Below are positions 7,607 through 15,964 of a DNA stretch of 64,000 nucleotides, piece after piece (positions within the stretch are counted from its first letter, which is position 1; the number at the start of each line of letters is the position of its first letter). The translations under genes and the position numbers were made by a program. The DNA comes from Caballeronia sordidicola (GTDB lineage: Bacteria; Pseudomonadota; Gammaproteobacteria; Burkholderiales; Burkholderiaceae): assembly GCF_000729995.1 (NCBI RefSeq), contig NZ_JNFG01000009.1:124001-188000 (forward strand). The letters run 5' to 3'. Below the pieces are notes generated by a model. The model was not told the origin of the DNA and ran no database searches. It was given only the letters and a program-made list of their open reading frames with translations.

Positions 7607-9343
7607 CTACGGGCGGATCGTTTGGACGAGGGCGAGAGCACGTTCGTGCCTGGGCTCGGGGTTAGTGGTGATTTCGAAAGTGGGTGCGTCGGGCCCGGCG
7701 TTTGGCGTGCGGCAGGTATTGCGCACGAGGTTGGCGAGCTCGGCCATCAAGGTGGCGAAGCTGTGTGCTGGCGTGCCGTCGCTGAGGCAATGGGTAGCGG
7801 CCTTGGCCTGTGCCGACGCGGATCGCTGGGCTGGCGCCACCGGGTCGCGCGTGGCCTTGGCCTGCTGCTCGGTATCGGCGAAGGTCAACTCGCGCCATGC
7901 CTCACGCAGGTGCCACTCAACGTAGTAGGCGAGCATGCACAGGAAGATGTGCGCGCGTACCCGATCGGCCTTGCGGTGGTGGATCGGGCGCACCTTCAGG
8001 TCGATGGTCTTGATCGAGCGGAAGGCCCGCTCGACGTTAGCCAGCGACTTGTAGTTGCGCACGCACTCGGGCGCATCCATCTGCGTGGCGGGCACGGAGG
8101 TGCGAACGATGTACAGGCCGTCAAGCGCCGCCTCGCTGGCGAGGCCGTCTTGCTTGCGCGCCCAACTCAGGGCTGCGTCAGCGATGCTCAGATCGAAGTG
8201 CTTGGCCACCTTGTACTGATTGATGATCTTGCCCACCCGCACACCGATCGCGTCCTGCCCACTGAGCTTACCCGCGTCCACGCGGGCCTTGATCTTCTCG
8301 AGGTGGCGCTCGGTGGCCGCCAACAGCTCCTCACGCTTGTGCGCGCGCAACCGGGCCAGCGCTTCATTGCGGCAGGCCACCAGGCGCTCACCGGGGTAGT
8401 CCGGCGAGCTCAGCTCGAGCAGATTGCGCTCATCGAACAAGTCCATCTGAAGATGCCCCTGCTCGAGCAGCGCACGGATCGATGCGCTCTTGAGGGCCGT
8501 GATCCAACCGATGCCGTCGGTCTCGCGCATCTCATCGATGGCCTTCTGCGAGACCATCCCCCGATCACCGACCATGACCATGCGCTCGATGCCGAAGTCC
8601 TCGCGCAACTTGTGCACCGCGGGCATGAAGGTGCGGCTGTCGGCCGTGTTGCCCTCGTGCACCGACACCGCCACCGGGCAGCCACGTGCATCGGTGAGCA
8701 AGCCGTAGTTGACCTGCAGCAGGCCCTTCTTGCCGTCGCGGTTGTAGCCGAGCTTGGCCAGCTCGCAAGTGGTGCCCTCAAAGTAGCTCGACGACAAGTC
8801 GTAGAGCACCAAGCCACCATCGCACAGATGGCGCGAGGCTAGCTTCTTCTGGATCGCGTCCTGGCGCTCGAGCAGCCAGTCCATGGCGGCGTACAGATCG
8901 TCCTCATTGGCATCTGCCACGCCGAAGTCTTCAGCCAGCGTCGTGGTGTGCCACCAGCGGGTGGTGGCGAGCTTCGTGTGGGGTGCCACGATGCGCGAGG
9001 CAACCATGGCCAGCGCCAGCTCACGCTCGCGACAGGGCTTAGAGGCGATCAACGAGGCGAGCCCCAGGCGCTGCATCGCCATTGCCACGGCCTGCACATG
9101 GCCGTGCGGACGCGAGCGCGTGATCTCGAAGGCCTGTGACAGAGGCACAAAGGTCTCGCCCTGCAGCGAGCGACGGATGATCTCGATCAGCGGCTCGGGC
9201 AGGTGCGAGATGTTGCCCAGCGTCTCGTTCTTGACGGTGCCGCCCTCGCGGTAGCTGCGCCGCAGCAGGTGCGTGCGGTAGACCCGATCCTTGTACTTGC
9301 GGGTCGTAGTGACGACGTGAGCGGTGCCAGTTCGTGCTGTCAT
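7607..9343 (-). CDS. IS1634-type (IS4-like) DDE transposase
   Basis: The start at 9343 gives 578 residues; an ATG 8 codons earlier (9367) is also possible. The protein has the layout of IS1634 transposases: N-terminal domain, then a DDE core with D190 (LVLYDLSSSYFEG), D268 (MVMVGDRGMVS) and E446 (ANVERAFRSIKT), numbered from 9367, with the long insertion between D2 and E. No internal stop or frameshift is present, so it may be active. The upstream flank (9350-9400) is AT-rich, as often at targets of this family. IS ends were not defined. Confidence 0.85.
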   Translation of the reverse strand: MTARTGTAHVVTTTRKYKDRVYRTHLLRRSYREGGTVKNETLGNISHLPEPLIEIIRRSLQGETFVPLSQAFEITRSRPHGHVQAVAMAMQRLGLASLIASKPCRERELALAMVASRIVAPHTKLATTRWWHTTTLAEDFGVADANEDDLYAAMDWLLERQDAIQKKLASRHLCDGGLVLYDLSSSYFEGTTCELAKLGYNRDGKKGLLQVNYGLLTDARGCPVAVSVHEGNTADSRTFMPAVHKLREDFGIERMVMVGDRGMVSQKAIDEMRETDGIGWITALKSASIRALLEQGHLQMDLFDERNLLELSSPDYPGERLVACRNEALARLRAHKREELLAATERHLEKIKARVDAGKLSGQDAIGVRVGKIINQYKVAKHFDLSIADAALSWARKQDGLASEAALDGLYIVRTSVPATQMDAPECVRNYKSLANVERAFRSIKTIDLKVRPIHHRKADRVRAHIFLCMLAYYVEWHLREAWRELTFADTEQQAKATRDPVAPAQRSASAQAKAATHCLSDGTPAHSFATLMAELANLVRNTCRTPNAGPDAPTFEITTNPEPRHERALALVQTIRP

Positions 9344-9367
9344 GCACTTAAATATAGGCGAATTCAA

Positions 9368-9690
9368 TAAAAATTCAAATATTTTAGTGACTACAGATTG
9401 AACTCAAAAAAGACCGCTCTCCGGACAAAATCATCAGCACCGACAGGTACTTGCCGTCATCCATGGGACTACAAAATGGACTGAACTCCCGCTTAGTCGT
9501 TGGGTTCAACAGCGAAATCACGATCCGTTGGAAAATCATCCTAGCAGTTCCAGGGCTATCCTGACGCAATTTGATGGTCACGGCCGGCCTTTCGGATACG
9601 TTCGCGTCACTCTACCCTTTAGCGCATCGAGGAGCGAGTGAATGATTGGACGTACCCCCAGCCGCACTTCTTGGGCCTTTTACTTTTTGC
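9368..9690. other. intergenic region with a possible truncated small gene
   Basis: A 65-codon minus frame (9384-9581, starting MTIKLRQDSPGTARMIF) has protein-like composition and ends right at the IS1634 flank. It may be a small gene cut by that insertion. No ribosome binding site or family supports it strongly. The rest of the interval shows nothing recognisable. Confidence 0.3.
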
Positions 9691-9728
9691 GCCGCCTGAG
9701 GAACCACGAGAGAGGTTCCTCAGGCGGC
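9691..9728. repeat. perfect 15-bp inverted repeat (hairpin)
   Basis: GCCGCCTGAGGAACC (9691-9705), 8-nt loop, then GGTTCCTCAGGCGGC (9714-9728), a perfect GC-rich stem. It lies 120 bp downstream of the recombinase gene (minus). On neither strand does a T-run follow, so it is not a classical intrinsic terminator. A strong mRNA 3' hairpin, a recombination site or a protein-binding dyad are possible. Confidence 0.75.
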
Positions 9729-9850
9729 AATTTGCCTTGACGCGCATCCAGTACTTTTGACTTGCCGGTCGACCGTTCTGCTTGAATGGACGACTGTGGA
9801 CTGTCTGGGGCCACGCCAGACGATGAAGAGGGCGATCCCTCCAGGCGGCC

Positions 9851-10996
9851 CTACGACAAATCGTTACCGGCAGCAACCGAAACTTCCGGATCCGCAGGCA
9901 CTCCAATCACCGTGTTTCCCGGCGCCGATGGGGCGGCGTGTTTTGCTGCCTCCGCGGCCTTCTTCTCCTGCCGTGCCTGAGCCATGCCGCCCACGTACGC
10001 GCCAAGAATCTGAATGCGGCTATGACCGAGGTCTTCGCTCAACTGTGCGAGGATGCGGTCCTGATCCTCCTTGGGCATCTGGTCTGCGGTTCCGCCGAGC
10101 GTCGCCGGCAACATGCCCTTCAGCATCATGCCGTCTTCTGTGAACTGTGCGCGGAGTCCATGACCGCACACGTTTGCGAGCTCCTTGGTGATCCCGATCT
10201 TGCGCAGGCAGTAGTAGTAGTGATCGATGTTGGACTCGAGCGTCGATTCCTTTCCGTGTGCGTTCTTGCTCCAGCCGAGGTACCCGCGCTTCGTGGTAAT
10301 GCGCTTCAACCCATCCAGCACCATGCGCTGCTCCATGCAACGAATTTCAAGGAACCGGTCGCGACCGCCCTTCGGGCCGTCGCTGCCGTAGACCTTCAGC
10401 CCATTGCGGTGATCTGCCTTGTGAGGCTTCAGGCAAAGTGCTTCCTGCACGCGCAAGCCAAACGCCAGTTGAGTGAGCAGTATGTACCCGAAGCGTTCGT
10501 CTTCCAGAAATGCCTCCTCGATCTTGGCCTGGACATCAATGCCAGATTCGGCCCACGAGGGCGAGACCTTCTTCATTGCCGATATCCGCAGATCCTTAGC
10601 CGGGACATCTGGAAGGTAGTCCGCCATTGTCTTGACCATCCCTTCTTTCCCGATCCACGTGGCGAATTTCCGCCAGACCGATAAGTCCCCGGCAATGGTT
10701 TTCGGTGCCTTTTGCTGCACGTACCACCAGTGATGCACCATACGGGCGATGTGTCTCTCACCCAAGTTGTACGGATTCTTGATGTGCATCCCCAGCTCGC
10801 CGTGGAGCAGTTTCATACCTGCTTCGAGCACAATCGAGTTGTGCTCTTTCGTGCGGTGCGACGCGACTTTTCCGTTGACGCGGGTCCCCCCATATTGGTT
10901 GATGATCCCTTGGAGAATGGCTTTCCAGCCAGTCTCCGCAGGTTGGCCATCTGGGCGAAATCCTTCAACCGGGGGCAGTTGGTTCTTCGTCGACAT
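9851..10996 (-). CDS. tyrosine recombinase / integrase
   Basis: This 381-residue protein is read from the ATG at 10996, which has GTGGAG 6 nt upstream (a frame extending to 11080 is less likely). A SAM-like core-binding region spans about 60-140. The catalytic set of tyrosine recombinases is present: R182 (AFGLRVQEALCLKP), H279 and R282 (CGHGLRAQFTEDG), H325 (DLGHSRIQIL) and nucleophile Y334 (GAYVGG). The C-terminal 45 residues are Ala/Lys-rich. It is divergent from the StbABC-like operon, with about 1.3 kb between, and is the likely integration or resolution enzyme of this element. Confidence 0.85.
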   Translation of the reverse strand: MSTKNQLPPVEGFRPDGQPAETGWKAILQGIINQYGGTRVNGKVASHRTKEHNSIVLEAGMKLLHGELGMHIKNPYNLGERHIARMVHHWWYVQQKAPKTIAGDLSVWRKFATWIGKEGMVKTMADYLPDVPAKDLRISAMKKVSPSWAESGIDVQAKIEEAFLEDERFGYILLTQLAFGLRVQEALCLKPHKADHRNGLKVYGSDGPKGGRDRFLEIRCMEQRMVLDGLKRITTKRGYLGWSKNAHGKESTLESNIDHYYYCLRKIGITKELANVCGHGLRAQFTEDGMMLKGMLPATLGGTADQMPKEDQDRILAQLSEDLGHSRIQILGAYVGGMAQARQEKKAAEAAKHAAPSAPGNTVIGVPADPEVSVAAGNDLS

Positions 10997-11968
10997 CTTC
11001 AACTCCACATTGTGAAATATGGGCATCGGCGTGGTGCCGCTACCCGTTGCGGTCGCAACCATTCCCGCCGCGATACGCATAGCTACGCATCCACCTCAGC
11101 GTGGAGGTGTTCGCCTAGCGCACAAAACGCAGAAATGCCTGCACCGGTATCACCGTCCCAGTTCTCGCTCTGGTCTGGTTTCGCCCGACCTGTACTACTT
11201 CGGGCATGGAGAGCCGGTTTGCTCCCGCATTTCACATCGTGGTGGACGGGCCCGTGGAGGCGGGTGTCTTAAAAACGTGCGATTCGGCGTGCGGCTCCAG
11301 TCCAACTGCTCCAGCACTTCCGCCCCAGCCTTACGGGTGTGGGGTTACCTAGTCCGAGAGAGATTCTTGGACAGGTGCCGGCCCTTTAGAGGGGAGCCAC
11401 GCCTACATCCTCCCGCTGGCATTGATAGCCGCGAGTTCGGTGCGATGGGATGTGCATCGGTTAATGATCCTGCCTCAGCAGGCGGGGCCCTCCGCGACTC
11501 GCCATGGCTGGCGATATCTCGGCCCGTCGCGGGGGACGGCAGAAGCCTCTTATCTCGGGATAGTTCCAGCGGTATGCGAAGCGTGTCTGTCGTGGCGCAG
11601 TCTTGACAACCGCCCGCTCGTCCGCACTGGGTAAGGGGTTTGCCTTACCTCTGTCTGGAACTGTTGATGAACTACCCTTGCTTCAAAAAAAACGCCGAGC
11701 GGCGTTTTGGACATTCACTTCATGCGTGCAGAGGCAATGGCTTGCGCTAAACACGGGTGGACCACGGGGCGGCGACCTGATCGAGTTCAGATCCCCTCAT
11801 GCCGCAGAGCGGCGCACAAACCGGTTCGGACGGGTCGCGCAGATGGCAGACGCGTGCGATGGCTGGAGTAAATCACAGGTGTCCTACCTTTGCAAGCTGG
11901 GAAAAAGGCTCACTTCGGCGTCACTTTCAGAATATATCGCGCCACCAAAACTTTGAGAATAGCAACAA
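10997..11968. other. long intergenic region between recombinase and stb-like operon
   Basis: Almost 1 kb without a convincing gene. A plus frame (11603-11956) ends with a possible HTH fragment (DGWSKSQVSYLCKLGKRL) but lacks a ribosome binding site. In conjugative plasmids the space beside stb operons can hold oriT, but I see no relaxase gene or recognisable nic sequence here, so none is claimed. Confidence 0.4.
11685..11710. terminator. short A-run/hairpin/T-run, possible bidirectional terminator
   Basis: Eight A residues run directly into AACGCC-GAGC-GGCGTT followed by TT (11685-11708). The stem is 6 bp with a 4-nt loop. The flanking A and T runs would let it work on both strands, but the stem is short, so activity is uncertain. 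Confidence 0.4.
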
Positions 11969-12151
11969 CCTGATGATATTCCTGATGCCCCTGAAACGAG
12001 CCCTGAATAGAGACCTGATGCGAGACCTGAGGCCCTTGATAGCAGCCCTGATTAGAGTCCTGATGTCCCTGATACCAGCCCTGATGATAGACCTGATGCT
12101 CCTGATGCCATCCCTGTCGGCTCTGATGCTAGCCCGGATGACAACCCTGAT
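11969..12151. repeat. CCTGAT iteron-like array, 9/12-bp spacing
   Basis: Seventeen copies of CCTGAT or a one- or two-base variant start at 11969, 11981, 11990, 12002, 12014, 12026, 12035, 12047, 12059, 12068, 12080, 12092, 12101, 12113, 12122, 12134 and 12146. Steps are only 9 or 12 bp (mean about 11), close to one helical turn, so the copies sit nearly on one face of DNA. The array ends 120 bp before the StbA-like gene. StbA of plasmid R388 binds direct repeats upstream of its own operon; this array is the obvious candidate here. Because all steps are multiples of three, an old coding repeat is the rival explanation. Confidence 0.8.
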
Positions 12152-12271
12152 ACACCCAGCCGTGCGGACCAACATGTCGCCGCCAATCCTGCGTGGGGCA
12201 GGCATGTTGCGGGCGAGCGCTAAAGGCGGAAGAACAACCCAACACCGCAATTCCTTGAGAATTGGCTACCT

Positions 12272-12925
12272 ATGGACGTCCACGATTATTTGAAGCGAAC
12301 GGCAGCGCGGGTCGATAGCAAACTGGCTCCGCACATAGAGGACCTTCGCGTCCTCTATGTCGCCGATGCGTCATTCAATACGATGCGCAAGTACCTTGGT
12401 GACGTACATGGAGTGACCGTCACCGTCCAGTCCATATGGGAGTTTTGCAAGCGTCACTTTTCGAAGGAAACCCGTCCCACTAAGGGGGACAAAAATCATT
12501 CTGCGTCGCCATTAGAACCGCCTACTGTAATCACGTCTTCGCCACACCAAGGCGCGACTCCTTTTATTCGTGGAGCTGGAGAGGAGACAGGGTTCACTCG
12601 GACCTCGGGAGAACAAGGTTCATTGCCGCGACAGTTGCAAGAACAGGCTCCCGAGCAGGGACCTGCCGAATTGCCGAGCCATGAAAGCCAGGGTCCTTTC
12701 CCAAATGACGCATCAGAAACACCTGCATTTCAGCCCACTCCGCACGGACAGGCTCCTAACATTGAGCAGTCGCAGCCTCGCGCCCGAGACGCTAGCAAGC
12801 TCATGGCATTCTTGTCTGCGCCGGCAATGCCACGGCGCTCTGAAACGGAATCGCAAGAACTCGACGAACGGTCCGAGGCACTTAAAGCAGCGGATCGGCA
12901 GCAACGACGCGAACAACCTCGCTAG
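12272..12925 (+). CDS. StbA-like DNA-binding protein
   Basis: A 217-residue protein. Residues 1-75 are helical, with an HTH-like segment (VADASFNTMRKYLGDVHGV, then VQSIWEFCKRHF) of the type found at the N-terminus of plasmid StbA and related proteins. The rest (75-217) is Gln/Pro/Glu-rich, probably disordered, with a short charged C-terminal helix. It is the first gene of a three-gene operon whose second gene is clearly StbB-like, which is the main reason for the name. It lies directly after the CCTGAT array, its probable operator or centromere-like target. Codons about 21-31 contain a perfect 10-bp inverted repeat. No strong ribosome binding site precedes the ATG. Confidence 0.65.
   Translation: MDVHDYLKRTAARVDSKLAPHIEDLRVLYVADASFNTMRKYLGDVHGVTVTVQSIWEFCKRHFSKETRPTKGDKNHSASPLEPPTVITSSPHQGATPFIRGAGEETGFTRTSGEQGSLPRQLQEQAPEQGPAELPSHESQGPFPNDASETPAFQPTPHGQAPNIEQSQPRARDASKLMAFLSAPAMPRRSETESQELDERSEALKAADRQQRREQPR
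12333..12360. repeat. 10-bp perfect inverted repeat inside the stbA-like gene
   Basis: ACATAGAGGA (12333-12342), 8-nt loop, TCCTCTATGT (12351-12360). It lies inside the first 31 codons of the gene and encodes HIEDLRVLYV-type residues. It could form an mRNA hairpin near the start of translation or be a protein-binding dyad. Confidence 0.6.
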
Positions 12926-12970
12926 CGCCTGATGGGCGCGCGGCAATCAACCATTGATGAGGAAGAAAGT

Positions 12971-13801
12971 ATGTCAGAACCGACTCTGGTCGCCCCCACG
13001 TCTGCCGAAAGTACCCAGGCGCCGACATCGCCCATTAAGACCTCTCTTGCGGTGCCCGCCCTTCCTCTCACTCCGATTCGAATTCTCCTCCTTGCACAGG
13101 TAGGAACGATCGGCAAAAGCACGGTTGGTGCTGTTGTGCTGCACCCGCACCTCAACGGCTCCTTCTATTCGATTGAGTCCTTCAACCAGGACGCTGCGCG
13201 GTATGGAATTAAGGTGCAGCGCTTTCTGGCCGAGCAGGATGACCTGAGAGACTTCCAAAAAGCGCTTACAAACGACCCACACAACGCAGTCATCGACATC
13301 GGACAGTCCGCTCTGGACGTATTCCTCAAGCGGATGGCCGTCGACCGAATGGTGGAAGACTTCGACTACGTCGTCTCGGTTGCCGACACCACTGATCGCG
13401 GGCAAGATGAAGCCATCAATGCATGGGAGCAGTTGATGGCCCTCGGTTTTGCGCCAGAACAATACCGTCTCGTTCTAAACCGCTCTCAGCCAAAGAAGTT
13501 AATTACGGCACAATACTCTCGGCTTTTCGCATACAAAGAACAGCATGAGGAATTTTGGATTGACCCAGCTTGCATCCTGCCAGACCTGAACGTCTTCAAT
13601 GAAATGGCGTCCCAAGGGGTTTCGTGGAACGACGCTCTCAGTCCAGGGATCGACTTTCTGACGCAGTCGCGTCAGCTTCGTCACAACGGCCGTGAAAAGG
13701 AAGCTGCGAAAGCCGCTGAGCGAGCCTTGCTGCAGAAGTGGGCCAGAGGGGCAGCTGTCTTCACCGAAGCAGCCTTCGAAGCGCTTGATATTCCCATCTA
13801 G
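12971..13801 (+). CDS. stbB: StbB-like ParA-type P-loop ATPase
   Basis: A 276-residue protein. After a 30-residue Ser/Thr/Pro-rich tail comes a deviant Walker A loop at 44-51 (VGTIGKST, K49), then SIESFNQD, the Walker B-like AVIDIGQSALD (D109) and FDYVVSVADTTDRG. This series of blocks is typical of plasmid StbB, the ParA-like ATPase needed for positioning and conjugative transfer of R388-type plasmids. The start at 12971 has GAGGAA upstream; an ATG 13 codons earlier is less likely. It follows the stbA-like gene by 45 bp and precedes the third gene by 6 bp, so the three are co-transcribed. Confidence 0.8.
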   Translation: MSEPTLVAPTSAESTQAPTSPIKTSLAVPALPLTPIRILLLAQVGTIGKSTVGAVVLHPHLNGSFYSIESFNQDAARYGIKVQRFLAEQDDLRDFQKALTNDPHNAVIDIGQSALDVFLKRMAVDRMVEDFDYVVSVADTTDRGQDEAINAWEQLMALGFAPEQYRLVLNRSQPKKLITAQYSRLFAYKEQHEEFWIDPACILPDLNVFNEMASQGVSWNDALSPGIDFLTQSRQLRHNGREKEAAKAAERALLQKWARGAAVFTEAAFEALDIPI

Positions 13802-13807
13802 ATCACC

Positions 13808-14374
13808 ATGAACGGACCGTTGCGGTTGGCGCACGATCAGCCTCTTACAGTCGAAGGGGCGAAATTGTATCTTGTGCTGGAAGAGGTGGATCGCATTGTC
13901 GTTACCCTCCAGACTCTTCACGATGCCACCATCCAAAGGGAGACGGACCGGCAAGATGCCACCCTTGCAGCGCAGCGGGGCCACTCGATCGCGGAGAAGG
14001 CTTTGGCCGCCTCCATTTCGAAGGCAGTCATCCTCAATATATACGCCGAGCTGACGCCTCTACTCAAGGAAGATCTCAAGGAAGAGAGGGAGAGAAACGC
14101 TGCCGCGTCATCAGCGCTAGCAAAAGAGATGACGTCCTCCGCCACTGGAATCATCAGGGACAATGCGGCGGTGATCGCCGACGCGGTCGCTGGCAAGCCG
14201 CCTCTGCCGCCACTACCACCTGAAGACGCGCGACTCTTGGAAAAGGCAACGGGGCACGCGATCAGATGTCTGGCTGAAGCGAAGCGGTTTATGGTCTCCG
14301 CGACGCATCCTCTCGTATGGTTCACCTGCTGCGTCGTGCTGTACGCCGCAGCACACTCTCTCAAACTCTGGTAG
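13808..14374 (+). CDS. StbC-position protein, coiled coil with C-terminal membrane anchor
   Basis: A 188-residue protein in the third place of the stb-like operon. Residues 25-115 are charged and helical (LKEDLKEERERNAAASS), suggesting a coiled coil. A Pro-rich hinge (KPPLPPLPPED) lies at about 138-148. The last 20-25 residues form a hydrophobic segment (PLVWFTCCVVLYAAAHSL) that would be a single C-terminal transmembrane helix. No sequence family is recognised. Membrane anchoring of a protein partnered with a ParA-type ATPase suggests a role in placing plasmid DNA at the envelope; that is inference. Confidence 0.65.
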   Translation: MNGPLRLAHDQPLTVEGAKLYLVLEEVDRIVVTLQTLHDATIQRETDRQDATLAAQRGHSIAEKALAASISKAVILNIYAELTPLLKEDLKEERERNAAASSALAKEMTSSATGIIRDNAAVIADAVAGKPPLPPLPPEDARLLEKATGHAIRCLAEAKRFMVSATHPLVWFTCCVVLYAAAHSLKLW

Positions 14375-14493
14375 TCCCAATCCCGGGTTCCCTTAGCGGA
14401 ACCCTCGTACCGTCCACTGCATATCCGCTCGCCGCCATTCGGGAATCCCCGTTAGGGGTCTTGCACACGTACCTAACATCCAATCATAAGCGC

Positions 14494-14520
14494 CGCTTTG
14501 TCGCACAGTGCGACAAAGCG
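14494..14520. repeat. 27-bp near-perfect palindrome
   Basis: CGCTTTGTCGCAC (14494-14506), one central base, GTGCGACAAAGCG (14508-14520). It lies 120 bp after the stb-like operon. No T-run follows. The half-site GCGACAAA recurs at about 14831 and 14872 in direct orientation. A dimeric regulator or recombinase site is more likely than a terminator. Confidence 0.8.
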
Positions 14521-15330
14521 CTTCGCTAACTCATTGATTTTGTTATCCCCGCCACCCCCCCTGCTACTCCATTTCTGCCGCGACCTGAAGGGCAGGCCGT
14601 TTGCTCGACTGTTCTCTGAACCCGCTGGAGCGCCCCAAATTCAGCACTAAAAAAACCCTAAATTCCCGTCGCATTTGTCCGATAGGTGAAAGAGCAAGGA
14701 TTCGGACCGCTTCTTCGCTCGCGCAAGCCGCGGATTCCGAATGCCGGTTTGAAACTCACCGTTTTCGATTCTTGGGTGCCCAGGTCGCGTGGCACTCTGG
14801 TTAACCACAACACTTTCAGCATTTGGGAGAGCGACAAATCGCTCACAGAAGTCACTCAGTTTCCCAGACGGGCGACAAAATGTCAGAGAGCATGTCGACA
14901 CCGGGCGCAAAAAATACGTTAGGCCCTTCTCTCCCGGCGCATTGAGCAGTTGAACCAAGAACACTGATCAAACAGTATGTAGAGGAACTCGATGATGCTG
15001 GCGGTGATAACCCTGGTTATCGCGGTAACCTGCCTACCTGTTTCTTGTGGTTGCGGCTCAGCCCGGGGCCATCGGCGCAGACCGAGCAGTCAGCGCGCCC
15101 GGAAATGGTATGGCGATCCTGAACGGAGCGAACGGCGCACGCCCAGGGCGATCTACAACGAGGCGATGACTCAAGGAAAACTTCGATGTCCGGTCGTCGG
15201 TGGGTAATTGACGCCGCCGCTCTTTCCGCCTGCGCGACCGCTGTTGAGCGCCTTTTGGTTTAGGTGATGTCGCCGATTTAGCTGTGCAGCTAATGCTATC
15301 GAATTGTTCCCCCAGACAGGACTACGGAAC
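14521..15330. other. intergenic region with a GATAACC dyad
   Basis: About 800 bp without a convincing gene. It contains two more GCGACAAA copies (see the 27-bp palindrome) and the dyad GATAACC-CT-GGTTATC at 15006-15021. The same dyad, with one extra T, stands at 46320-46336 upstream of the small two-gene module near 46.4 kb, so it probably belongs to that module's regulatory region. Confidence 0.5.
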
Positions 15331-15660
15331 ATGGCACTTTCTGCGCGTGACATCGAGGAAATCTCCGGGCACTTCGCAGCGCTGACGGCGAAGGTGCCCC
15401 TGCGCCCCATCACGGACGACCGTGAATATCACGAGGCGGTACGGGCTCTCAATGCGCTGCTTGATGCCGGCGGGGCCGATGAAAAACATCCAGTTGCCCC
15501 GCTTGTCGACCTGCTGGGAGACTTCATTGGAGCCTATGAGAATGTCCACTACAGGCTGCCGGACATCTCTTGCTACCTTTGCACATATCGCGCGGTTGAC
15601 CCTCGGACCACCAACTATTGCCGTCCTTATCTCGGTTACGATCGGAATCTGTCTGTGTGA
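15331..15660 (+). pseudogene. HigA-like antitoxin, N-terminal part only
   Basis: Residues from the ATG at 15331 include LRPITDDREYHEAVRALNAL, PLVDLLGDFIGAYENVHY and RLPDIS. This is the N-terminal dimerisation part of HigA-type antitoxins (COG5499), where I-x-x-E-x-D-Y is followed by a helix ending YE-x-xH-Y. The HTH domain that should follow is absent: after RLPDIS the frame continues as unrelated Cys-rich sequence to a stop at 15660. No HigB-like toxin gene is beside it. It is therefore probably a dead remnant. Confidence 0.6.
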
Positions 15661-15703
15661 GTTCGCTACACTGGCCATTCCATCACGCGATCACAGGCAA
15701 ATC

Positions 15704-15961
15704 ATGGGCACCAAAGCCACGATCCGGTTCCAGCAGAAGGAAGATGATCTACCGGGCTGGCAAGTTTATACGGAGCTGTTTGAGCCGGCGGACGTCGTCT
15801 ATCTGGAGGTCGAGGGCATGCAGGCCGATGTGACGATGATCGGCAGCCCGAGGGGCAACGTCGCGGGCACGGTACTGTTGCGTCTGCCCGCAGCCACCGC
15901 GCGGCAACTGGGCCTCCTGCCGCCCGACTGGACGAATGACACAAGCTGGTCGAAGGAGTAG
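15704..15961 (+). CDS. hypothetical 85-residue protein
   Basis: From the ATG at 15704 this encodes 85 residues (MGTKATIRFQQKEDDLPGW, EPADVVYLEVEGMQADV, ATARQLGLLPPDW). The mix of beta-rich segments and a final L-x-L-P motif suggests a small folded protein. I do not recognise a function. The next small frame starts 3 bp after its stop, with AAGGAG inside the end of this gene, so they form a small operon. Confidence 0.5.
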   Translation: MGTKATIRFQQKEDDLPGWQVYTELFEPADVVYLEVEGMQADVTMIGSPRGNVAGTVLLRLPAATARQLGLLPPDWTNDTSWSKE

Positions 15962-15964
15962 GAC

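Noticed and set aside
7622-8842. 406-codon plus-strand frame opposite the IS1634-type transposase
   Set aside because: Antisense shadow of a clear DDE transposase in GC-rich DNA; no family blocks.
9691-9728. Rho-independent terminator for the recombinase
   Set aside because: Stem is strong but neither strand has a T-run directly after it.
10997-11968. oriT beside the stb-like operon
   Set aside because: Position would fit R388-type plasmids, but no relaxase gene, nic motif or clear inverted repeat is present.
11969-12151. CRISPR-like repeat array
   Set aside because: Repeats are only 6 bp, steps are 9 or 12 bp and there are no unique spacers of about 30 bp or cas genes.
11927-12250. Minus-strand frame of 107 codons with Ile-Arg repeats, and a plus-strand frame with Leu-Met repeats, as real proteins
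   Set aside because: Both follow directly from the CCTGAT repeat being in 3-bp register; neither has a ribosome binding site. Kept as a rival idea only for the Pro-Asp frame, which has stops.
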